Below are positions 54,540 through 61,534 of a DNA stretch of 64,000 nt, piece by piece. The notes under the pieces were generated by a model, which was not told the DNA's origin, ran no database searches, and saw nothing but the letters and a program-made list of their open reading frames with translations. The stretch is from NCBI GenBank assembly GCA_964507025.1, contig CAZDOK010000002.1, positions 1 through 64,000 of the forward strand. Reading direction: 5' to 3'. This DNA is from Amarobacter sp964507025. Its GTDB lineage: Bacteria; Chloroflexota; Dehalococcoidia; Tepidiformales; Tepidiformaceae. Every line of letters begins with the position of its first letter. The stretch's first letter is position 1. Both the position numbers and the translations under genes were made by a program.

Positions 54540-55016
54540 TCAGCGCCGGGCGAGGTCTGTCAGCGAATCGCCGGTGACGCGGTAGGTGGTCCATTCGTCC
54601 ATGGGGACTGCGCCGAGGGCGCGGTAGAACTGGATGGAGGGCTCGTTCCAATCGAGGACGGCCCATTCGAGGCGGGCGCAGCCGCGTTCGATGGCCAGCC
54701 GGGCGAGGGCGGCAAGGAGCGCCTTCCCGTAGCCCTGGCCCCGGTACTCGGGACGCACGAACAGGTCTTCGAGGTAGATGCCGGGCCTGCCCTCCCAGGT
54801 GCTGAAGTTGTGGAAGAAGAGCGCGAACCCCACGCTGGCGCCAGCTTCGGTCTCAGCGAGGATGACCTCGGCGTAGGGGCGCGGGCCGAAGAGGTGGCGC
54901 CGCAACTCCTCGGGGTCCAGGCTCACGGCATCGGGCTCGCGCTCGTACTCGGCGAGGGCGCGGATGAGTTCGATGATGGTGGCGAGGTCGGCTGCCGTGG
55001 CGGGGCGGAGGGGCAT
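54540..55016 (-). CDS. GNAT family N-acetyltransferase (diamine acetyltransferase-like)
   Basis: 158 residues, ATG 55016, directly after the thrB stop. Acetyl-CoA-binding motif: LEDLFVRPEYRGQGYGKALLAALARLAIERGCARLEWAVLDWNEPSIQFYRALGA. The overall pattern LRPATAADLATIIELIRALAEYE matches spermidine/diamine acetyltransferase-like GNATs. Substrate unproven. Co-transcribed with thrB. Confidence 0.85.
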   Translation of the reverse strand: MPLRPATAADLATIIELIRALAEYEREPDAVSLDPEELRRHLFGPRPYAEVILAETEAGASVGFALFFHNFSTWEGRPGIYLEDLFVRPEYRGQGYGKALLAALARLAIERGCARLEWAVLDWNEPSIQFYRALGAVPMDEWTTYRVTGDSLTDLARR

Positions 55017-55017
55017 G

Positions 55018-55926
55018 CTACTCGTCGACCAGTTCGACCTTCGAGACGGTGGCGCCTTCGCGAGCGATGCGGGTGACGAGGGAGCGGCCGCCGAAGCCGG
55101 CGGACTGTGCCGCCTCGATCATGGCCGCGGCAACCGCGCGCGCGGGCTCTTCGGGGCAGATCGCCGCGATGGAGCTGCCGGCGCCGCTCAGCCAGGCGGC
55201 ATGGGCGCCGGCTGCGCGTGCGGCCGTGAAAATATCGAACATCGGCGGGAACAGCGAAGAGCGCTGGCGCTGGTGGATGCGATCGTCCGTGGCTTCGGCG
55301 AGCAGGTCGAGGCGGCCTGCTGCCATCGCCGCGACGAAGAGGGCGGCGCGGCCGGTGTTGTGCACGGCGTCCGCTTTCGAGTAGGACTCGGGGAGGGCCT
55401 TTCGGGCCTCCTTGGTCGCCATCGAGTGGTCGGGGATGAGGATGGCCATGTGTGCGTCCTGCGGGTAGCGACAGGGGACATGGACGTAGCTGCCATCGGC
55501 GCCCTGGACACAGACCTGGAGGCCGCCGAAGAGCGCGGGACAGGCGTTGTCGCCGTGGCCCTCGAGGTCGCTGGCGATATCGAGCATCTGCGCTGGGGAG
55601 AGTGTGTTGTGTTCGAGTTCGTTGACGGCGACGACGCCAGCGACGCGGGCGACGGCGCTCGCGCCGAGGCCGCGGCCCAGGGGAATGGCGACGTTGTAGC
55701 TCGCCCGGATGCCAGGGGGTGGCTGCTTGCCGATGCGCTGGTAGGTCTGCTTGATGGCAGTGAGCACCATCTTCTCGCCCACGTCATCGGTCGGGGGCTG
55801 CTCGGCTTCGCTGAAGGTGATCGTGACCGACGCAAAGAGATCGAGTGCGAGACCGAGGCAGTCAAATCCCGCGCCGAGGTTGGCGCTCGTGGCCGGGACG
55901 CGGACAGTGATGGCGGTTGGTTCCAT
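55018..55926 (-). CDS. thrB: homoserine kinase
   Basis: Phosphorylates homoserine in threonine synthesis. 302 residues, ATG 55926. GHMP kinase motifs: VRVPATSANLGAGFDCLGLALDL, the ATP loop PLGRGLGASAVARVAGVVAVNEL, and C-terminal AAWLSGAGSSIAAICP. The open frame upstream of ATG 55926 is antisense sequence. The downstream GNAT gene is one base away. Confidence 0.95.
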   Translation of the reverse strand: MEPTAITVRVPATSANLGAGFDCLGLALDLFASVTITFSEAEQPPTDDVGEKMVLTAIKQTYQRIGKQPPPGIRASYNVAIPLGRGLGASAVARVAGVVAVNELEHNTLSPAQMLDIASDLEGHGDNACPALFGGLQVCVQGADGSYVHVPCRYPQDAHMAILIPDHSMATKEARKALPESYSKADAVHNTGRAALFVAAMAAGRLDLLAEATDDRIHQRQRSSLFPPMFDIFTAARAAGAHAAWLSGAGSSIAAICPEEPARAVAAAMIEAAQSAGFGGRSLVTRIAREGATVSKVELVDE

Positions 55927-56074
55927 GGGGCGTCTTTCCGAGGTACCGGAGCGTCGATGATAGCAACGGCTGCGTAGCGGGCCACCCGGCGGCCCGGGGG
56001 GTTTGCTCGCGCGTATTCTCCGTGACAAAGCGCCATGCGATAGTTGCCGGGACTTTGGAGGGAGGTCTTCTTTC

Positions 56075-56953
56075 ATGCTCTGGAATCGCAGGGTTTCGTT
56101 TGCCGTGCTTTCCGCACTGGCGATTGGCGCGCTGGCGGTCGCGGCCTGCGGGGACGACGACGATGACGACGGCGACGGCGGCGGTGGTGATCTGACTGCG
56201 GCCAGCGTCGACTGCAAGGACCTCGGTGTGGCGGCACCGGCACGCGTCAAGGATGCGGGCAAGTTCATCGTCGCATCGGACCTGAGCTACGCGCCGATGG
56301 AGTTCGTCAAAGAGGGGACGAACACGCCAATCGGCGCGGACATCGACATCGCGAACTGCATCGCGGAGGCGTGGGGGGTGAAGGCGGACATCCAGAACAC
56401 GCCGTTCGACGCGATCATCCCGGCGCTGACGAGCAAGAAGGCGGACGTCATCATGTCTTCGATGACGGCATCGGAAGAGCGCAAGAAGGAAGTCGACTTC
56501 GTCGAGTACTTCGAGGCGGGCTCCGGCATCCTGGTGAAGGAGGGCAATCCCTCGAAGGTTGCTTCGGTGGGCGACCTGTGCGGGCTGAAAGTCGCAATCC
56601 AGGTGGGAACCGTGCAGATCGACGAGGCCGAGGAGCAGAGCGGGAAGTGCGACGGCAAGAAGATCGAGGTACAGACCTTCGAGCAGAACACGGACACGAT
56701 CACGGCGGTTAGCACGGGCCGGGCGGATGCGGCGCTGATGGACTTCCCGGTGGCCGGCTACGGCGCCCAGAAGGTGAAGGGCACCGAAGTCGTGGGCGAG
56801 CAGTACAACACGGGTCCGTACGGTATCGCGGTCCGCAAGGATGACGGCGAGGTGAGAACTGCCCTGGAGGCGGCCGTGAAGGCCATGATGGAGAAGGGCC
56901 AGTACGACAAGATCCTCGAGTACTGGAACCTGGAGGCTGGCTCCATCAAGTAG
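56075..56953 (+). CDS. amino-acid ABC transporter substrate-binding lipoprotein
   Basis: 292 residues from ATG 56075 with GGAGGGAGG about ten bases upstream. Lipobox LAVAAC (LAIGALAVAAC) followed by an Asp/Gly-rich linker, then family 3 binding-protein motifs (FIVASDLSYAPMEFVKEGTNTPIGADIDIANCIAEAWGV, DVIMSSMTASEERKKEVDFVEYFEAGSGILV). Captures polar or basic amino acids outside the membrane. The permease and ATPase follow. Confidence 0.93.
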   Translation: MLWNRRVSFAVLSALAIGALAVAACGDDDDDDGDGGGGDLTAASVDCKDLGVAAPARVKDAGKFIVASDLSYAPMEFVKEGTNTPIGADIDIANCIAEAWGVKADIQNTPFDAIIPALTSKKADVIMSSMTASEERKKEVDFVEYFEAGSGILVKEGNPSKVASVGDLCGLKVAIQVGTVQIDEAEEQSGKCDGKKIEVQTFEQNTDTITAVSTGRADAALMDFPVAGYGAQKVKGTEVVGEQYNTGPYGIAVRKDDGEVRTALEAAVKAMMEKGQYDKILEYWNLEAGSIK

Positions 56954-56961
56954 CGTGAACG

Positions 56962-56988
56962 CGGGAGGGGGCCCTGTGCCCCCTCCCG
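56962..56988 (+). terminator. strong hairpin after the binding-protein gene
   Basis: CGGGAGGGGGC-CCTGT-GCCCCCTCCCG, perfect 11-bp stem, nine bases after the binding-protein stop. No T tract. Likely lowers permease expression relative to the binding protein, a common pattern in such operons. Confidence 0.7.
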
Positions 56989-57003
56989 TGGCATGGAGCC
57001 CGC

Positions 57004-57759
57004 ATGGCGTTTCTCGCGGTCGACTGGGGGTACATCGGCGAAAACCTCTTTTCGGACATCGTGTTCGAAGGGGTCTGGATGACGCTGCGCCTGACGGTGA
57101 CCTCGATGTTCTTCGGCATTGTGCTGGGGACGGGGTTCGCGCTGATGCGGCTTGCGCGGGCGTGGCCGCTCAAGGGCATGGGGCTTGCCTACATCTGGTT
57201 CTTCCGGGGCACGCCGCTGATCGTGCAGATCGTCTTCTGGTTCTTCGCGCTGCCCCAGGTGTGGCCGGAATGGGCACCGTGGAACGGGCAGATGTCGCCG
57301 TTCAGCACGGGGGTGTTCGCGCTCGCGATCAACGAAGGGGCCTACATGACGGAGATTATGCGGGCTGGCATCCAGAGCGTGGATACGGGCCAGATGGAGG
57401 CTGCCAAGAGCCTGGGCATGACCTATCCGAAAGCGATGCGGCGGATCATCCTGCCGCAGGCGCTGCGCGTGGTGATCCCGCCGACCGGCAATGAGTTCAT
57501 CGCGCTGTTGAAGAACAGTTCGCTCGTTTCGGTGATCTCGGTGAGCGAGCTCTTCCTGGTGGCGAAGCTGCAGTACTCCTCGAGCCTGCTGTATTTCGAG
57601 TGGCTGATCATCGCGTCGTTGTGGTACCTGGCGTTGACCACGGTCGGGAGCATCGCGCAGGCGTGGGTCGAGCGGCGATACGGTGCCGCGAGCTACGGCG
57701 CCGGCGCGGGGGGCCAGGGGTGGACGCGGCGGTGGCTTGGCATGGGCGTGAGGGATTGA
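57004..57759 (+). CDS. amino-acid ABC transporter permease
   Basis: 251 residues, ATG 57004. His/Glu/Gln-TM family: LRLTVTSMFFGIVLGTGFALMRL, GLAYIWFFRGTPLIVQI, the EAA loop MEAAKSLGMTYPKAMRRIILPQALRVVIPPTGNEFIALLKNSSLVSVISV. Five or so membrane helices. The stop overlaps the ATPase ATG (TGATG). Imports polar amino acids together with the neighbours. Confidence 0.94.
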   Translation: MAFLAVDWGYIGENLFSDIVFEGVWMTLRLTVTSMFFGIVLGTGFALMRLARAWPLKGMGLAYIWFFRGTPLIVQIVFWFFALPQVWPEWAPWNGQMSPFSTGVFALAINEGAYMTEIMRAGIQSVDTGQMEAAKSLGMTYPKAMRRIILPQALRVVIPPTGNEFIALLKNSSLVSVISVSELFLVAKLQYSSSLLYFEWLIIASLWYLALTTVGSIAQAWVERRYGAASYGAGAGGQGWTRRWLGMGVRD

Positions 57760-58598
57760 TGGAGATGCCAGATGCAAGTGGCGAGATGCGAGTGGCGCGT
57801 GAGGCAGGCGCGGGCGAATTCGAAACTCGCACCTCGCACCTCCTCGATGTGCTCGACGTGCACAAGCGTTTCGGGAAGCTGGAGGTGCTGCGCGGCATCA
57901 CCATGCCCGTGGCGCAGGGCGAGGTGGTGACCATCCTTGGGCCGTCGGGGTCGGGCAAGTCGACGCTGCTGCGGTGCATCAACCACCTCGAGAAGATCGA
58001 CGGTGGGCGCATCCTGTTCGAAGGACAGCTGGTGGGGTATCGAGAGGTGAACGGGAAGCTCAAGGAGCTGCGCGAGGGAGAGATCGCGCGGATGCGCGCG
58101 CGGATGGGGATGGTGTTTCAGCGGTTCAACCTCTTTCCTCATCTGACGGCGCTGGGGAACGTGATGGAGGCCCCGGTCCAGGTGCTTGGGCAGTCGAAGG
58201 ACGAGGCTCGGGAGACGGCGGTGGCGGTGCTCACGCGGGTAGGGCTGGCGAACAAGCTCCAGGTGTACCCGGCCCAGCTTTCGGGGGGGCAGCAGCAGCG
58301 GGTGGCCATCGCCCGCGCGCTGGCGATGAACCCGAAGCTCATGCTCTTCGACGAGGCGACGAGCGCGCTCGATCCGGAGCTCGTGGGAGAGGTGCTGGCG
58401 GTGATGCGCGACCTGGCGGCCGAGGGGATGACGATGCTCGCGGTGACGCACGAGATGGGGTTTGCGCGGGAGGCGGCGCATCGGGTGGTGTTCATGGACG
58501 AGGGCGTGATCCAGGAGGAGGGGCCGCCGGCGGAGTTCTTCGGCGCGCCAAAGACGGAGCGCGCGCGGAACTTCCTCCGCCGCGTGACGCAAACGTAG
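57759..58598 (+). CDS. amino-acid ABC transporter ATP-binding protein
   Basis: 279 residues from ATG 57759. ABC motifs: Walker A GPSGSGKSTLLRC, Q-loop FQRFNLFPHLTAL, signature LSGGQQQRVAIARALAMNP, Walker B LMLFDEATSALDPELV, H-loop VTHEMG. The ~27-residue N-terminal extension is encoded by an imperfect palindrome (57770-57845) and seems unconserved; the core (LLDVLDVHKRFGKLE) begins at about residue 29, so a shorter product is possible. Confidence 0.95.
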   Translation: MEMPDASGEMRVAREAGAGEFETRTSHLLDVLDVHKRFGKLEVLRGITMPVAQGEVVTILGPSGSGKSTLLRCINHLEKIDGGRILFEGQLVGYREVNGKLKELREGEIARMRARMGMVFQRFNLFPHLTALGNVMEAPVQVLGQSKDEARETAVAVLTRVGLANKLQVYPAQLSGGQQQRVAIARALAMNPKLMLFDEATSALDPELVGEVLAVMRDLAAEGMTMLAVTHEMGFAREAAHRVVFMDEGVIQEEGPPAEFFGAPKTERARNFLRRVTQT

Positions 58599-58635
58599 GC
58601 CCGGGGTGCCGCTAACAGATAACCGTGGTGGCGGG

Positions 58636-58650
58636 CATACTGCGGGTGTG
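58636..58650 (+). promoter_or_regulatory. leaderless promoter of the ABC exporter permease
   Basis: CATACT (58636-58641) ends six bases before GTG 58648. Supports this start rather than 58606 or ATG 58669. Confidence 0.4.
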
Positions 58651-59439
58651 ACGACGGGATCGATAGCCATGCGAACGCCAGGGGAGCGCAGCCTGCGGTC
58701 CTCGCTTGAGCTGGTGGCGGCGCTTACCAGCCGGGATGTACGCCTGCGCTACCAGGGCAGCGTGTTCGGCTGGGCGTGGTCTATGGCGCGGCCGCTGGCG
58801 CTGGGTCTCATCCTGAGTTTCGCGCTGGGCAAGGTGCTCGGCACAGGGATCACGGCCGAATTCCTGCTGGCGGGACTCTTCCCCTGGTTCTGGTTCCAGG
58901 GATCGATCCAGGCTGCCACCACCACGTTCGTCGGCAACGGGGGACTGCTGAAGAAGGTGCAGTTTCCTCGCGCGGTGCTGCCAGCGAGCGCGGTGCTGGC
59001 GAACACCATGCAGTTTGTGCTTTCGCTGCCCGTGCTGGCGGGATTCCTCATCGCTTCGGGGCACGAGCCCGCGCTGGAGTGGCTGGCGCTGCCGCTGGTG
59101 TTCGCGCTGCAGCTGGCGCTCATTCTCGGCGCATCGCTCTTCGTGGCGAGCGTGACGGTGTTCTTTCGCGACCTGGAGCACATCACCGACGTGGTGATGA
59201 GCCTGCTGTTCTATGCCACACCCATCATCTATGCCGCCGACCGGGTGCCGGACAATTACGAGTGGGTCATTCACCTGAACCCCCTGGCGCCGCTGGCCGA
59301 GGGCTGGCGGGCAATCCTGCTCGATGGTGAACTCCCGGGAGCGGACCTGGGCATCTCGGCGGGGCTGACCGTGGTGATGCTGCTGGTGGGATGGTTCACC
59401 TTCCGCCGGCTCGAGGATGCGTTCGCCGATGCAATCTGA
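58648..59439 (+). CDS. ABC-2 type polysaccharide export permease
   Basis: 263 residues from GTG 58648. ABC-2 polysaccharide/polyol phosphate permease: SLELVAALTSRDVRLRYQGSVFGWAWSMARPLALGLILSF, VQFPRAVLPASAVLANTMQF, VTVFFRDLEHITDVVMSLLFYATPIIYAADRVP and NPLAPLAEGWRAIL. Six membrane segments. The stop lies inside the start of the ATPase gene. Exports a surface or cell-wall glycan with the next gene. Confidence 0.92.
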   Translation: MTTGSIAMRTPGERSLRSSLELVAALTSRDVRLRYQGSVFGWAWSMARPLALGLILSFALGKVLGTGITAEFLLAGLFPWFWFQGSIQAATTTFVGNGGLLKKVQFPRAVLPASAVLANTMQFVLSLPVLAGFLIASGHEPALEWLALPLVFALQLALILGASLFVASVTVFFRDLEHITDVVMSLLFYATPIIYAADRVPDNYEWVIHLNPLAPLAEGWRAILLDGELPGADLGISAGLTVVMLLVGWFTFRRLEDAFADAI

Positions 59440-60361
59440 GGGGCCACTGGCGATGTCGGTGCGGGGCGTTTCAAAGCGCTTCCACCTGGTGGGCCCGGGG
59501 CAAGAGCTCAAGACGATGCTCGTGCATCCACTGCGGGCCTGGCGTAGCGCACATCAGAACCGTGACCTGTGGGCCGTGCGGGATGTTTCGTTCGACGTCC
59601 GGCGGGGCGAATTCTTCTCCATCATCGGGGCAAATGGCAGCGGCAAGAGTTCGCTGCTGCGTCTGTTGGCCGGACTTTCGCGGCCAACCAGCGGCCACGT
59701 CGAAACGCACGGCCGGGTGAGTACGCTGTTGGAGCTCGGCAGCGGCTTTCACCCACAGGTGAGCGGTCGCGAGAACGCCATCCTGAACGGGTTGCTCATC
59801 GGCATGACCAGGGCGGAGATCGAGTCGCTCCTCCCCGCGATCGTGGAATTCGCCGGGCTGCAAGAATTCATCGACCAGCCGATGCGGACGTACTCCTCGG
59901 GCATGTACGTACGGCTGGGGTTCGCCATCGCAGCGTTCATGGAGCCCGAGATCCTGCTGGTCGATGAGGTGCTGGCGGTGGGCGATGCGCGCTTCCAGGA
60001 GAAGTGCTACGACCATATCGCGGGGCTTCAGCAGCGGGGAGTGACCATTGTGATGGTTTCGCACGACCTGGCGGCGGTGGAGCGCTTTAGCGACCGGGTC
60101 GCCCTGATGGAGCGGGGGCGGATGGTCGCCATCGGCGAGCCGCGAAGGATCGTTGGCCTGCACGTGGAGCGGCTGGCGGAGACATCGCCGGAGATCCGGG
60201 CGGCCGTCGATGAGCAACTCCGCACCGACGAGGAGGGCCTGGCACGGCTGCTCGCCGAGGACCCGGAGGCCGCGAGGCGCTTCAACGAGGCGCTGGAGTC
60301 GAACCCCGAGTTCCTGAGGCTGCGGGCCGAGGAAGAGGCGGCACGGCGCTCCGACGGGTGA
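59429..60361 (+). CDS. ABC polysaccharide export ATP-binding protein (Wzt-like)
   Basis: 310 residues, ATG 59429 (overlapping the permease stop). Walker A IGANGSGKSSLLRLLAG, signature YSSGMYVRLGFAIAAF (in place of LSGGQ), Walker B ILLVDEVLAVGD and VMVSHDLAAVERF. The VSTLLELGSGFHPQVSGRENAILNGLLIG stretch is typical of O-antigen/teichoic acid exporters. C-terminal ~70 residues are an acidic helical tail rather than the carbohydrate-binding domain of some Wzt proteins. Confidence 0.92.
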   Translation: MQSEGPLAMSVRGVSKRFHLVGPGQELKTMLVHPLRAWRSAHQNRDLWAVRDVSFDVRRGEFFSIIGANGSGKSSLLRLLAGLSRPTSGHVETHGRVSTLLELGSGFHPQVSGRENAILNGLLIGMTRAEIESLLPAIVEFAGLQEFIDQPMRTYSSGMYVRLGFAIAAFMEPEILLVDEVLAVGDARFQEKCYDHIAGLQQRGVTIVMVSHDLAAVERFSDRVALMERGRMVAIGEPRRIVGLHVERLAETSPEIRAAVDEQLRTDEEGLARLLAEDPEAARRFNEALESNPEFLRLRAEEEAARRSDG

Positions 60362-60524
60362 CGCCTTCGTCGCGATTCCGAGCGCGATGGAGCCCGGAGG
60401 GCGTGCTGCGACGGGTCCCGCGTGACCGGCGTCATTGGCATGGATGGTGGGGGCCGGTGCAAACTTCGCACGTGCGCGCCTCGCTGAAATCACAGGGCCA
60501 TGACCGCCACCTGCCGAGGCCGCG

Positions 60525-61424
60525 GTGAATCAGCCCCACGTCGCCATTCTCACGGTCACCACGAACGCGGCAGGGCACCTGCCGGCGTACCTCCACGCGC
60601 TCGAACGGGTCACCTACCCGAACTGGTCGCTCTGGGTGGTCGACAACGCCTCGGAGGATGGGTCTGCGGCGCTCGTGCGGGAGCGCCGGTCAGAGGCACA
60701 CGTGATCGAGAACGAACGCAACGAGGGGTTCACGGGTGCGTGCAACCGCGCCCTGCTGGGGTTGCGCGACATGGAAGGCGTGGACTACGTGCTCTTCCTG
60801 AACGACGACACGGAGGTGACTCCCGGGTTCCTGGAGCCGCTCGTTGCCCTGGCCGACAGGCACACGATGGTCGCGCCCAAGACCTACCTTGCGGGCCAGC
60901 CCGGCATCCTGGACGACTCGGTGGGCGAGTTCGACTGGTGGCGGGGGACGTGGCGGAAGCGGGTGCTCGGGCGGCCAGAGGGGCCGGGCGATGCGTATGC
61001 ACACGCGGTCGGGACGGCGAACCTCTCCTGCCTGCTGGTGCCGGTATCGGCGTTTCACGACGTGGGCCTGCTGGACGATGCGTTCTTCGTGTATTACGAC
61101 GACACGGACTTCTGCCGGCGGGCGATCGAGGGCGGATACCGGTTGTTCTACGAGCCGGCCTCGGTGGTGTTCCACCAGAAGGGGGCCACGCTGGGAGGGC
61201 AGATGTCGGCCTTCGGGTGCTATTACCTGGCACGAAACCGGCCGTACCTGATGCGAAAACACCTTGGGCCAGTACGGTTTGGGGCGTTCTTCGCGTACTA
61301 CCTGGGGACGCGGCTGGCGCGGATCATGCTGTGGTTGCGGGAGGGGAGGCGAGACCTGGCGGGGGCGACGTTGGCAGGGATGTGGGATTTCGCGCGGGGG
61401 AGGATGGGGCCAAGGGGAGAGTGA
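60525..61424 (+). CDS. family 2 glycosyltransferase
   Basis: 299 residues, GTG 60525. GT2 motifs: VAILTVTTNAAGHLPAYLHALE, WSLWVVDNASEDGSAALV, LFLNDDTEVTPGFLEPL (DxD-like), and FFVYYDDTDFCRRAIEGGYRLFYEPASVVFHQKGAT. Similar to rhamnosyl/galactofuranosyl transferases. Downstream of the exporter ABC pair, it likely builds the exported glycan. The C-terminus is helical and basic (ARNRPYLMRKH, RGRMGPRGE), membrane associated. Confidence 0.9.
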   Translation: MNQPHVAILTVTTNAAGHLPAYLHALERVTYPNWSLWVVDNASEDGSAALVRERRSEAHVIENERNEGFTGACNRALLGLRDMEGVDYVLFLNDDTEVTPGFLEPLVALADRHTMVAPKTYLAGQPGILDDSVGEFDWWRGTWRKRVLGRPEGPGDAYAHAVGTANLSCLLVPVSAFHDVGLLDDAFFVYYDDTDFCRRAIEGGYRLFYEPASVVFHQKGATLGGQMSAFGCYYLARNRPYLMRKHLGPVRFGAFFAYYLGTRLARIMLWLREGRRDLAGATLAGMWDFARGRMGPRGE

Positions 61425-61471
61425 GCGGCGAGTTGCGAATGGGCGGCGCCGGGGCGGGTTCGGGGAACTGA

Positions 61472-61507
61472 CATCCGGGGCGCGCCATGACTGGCACGCC
61501 CCGGATG
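61472..61507. terminator. bidirectional terminator hairpin
   Basis: CATCCGGGGCG...CGCCCCGGATG (61472-61482 with 61497-61507), perfect 11-bp stem plus three further pairs, between the convergent glycosyltransferase and molybdoenzyme genes. No T tract. Confidence 0.7.
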
Positions 61508-61534
61508 GGGAGGGTCGGTTCGGTGGTCTGGGCC

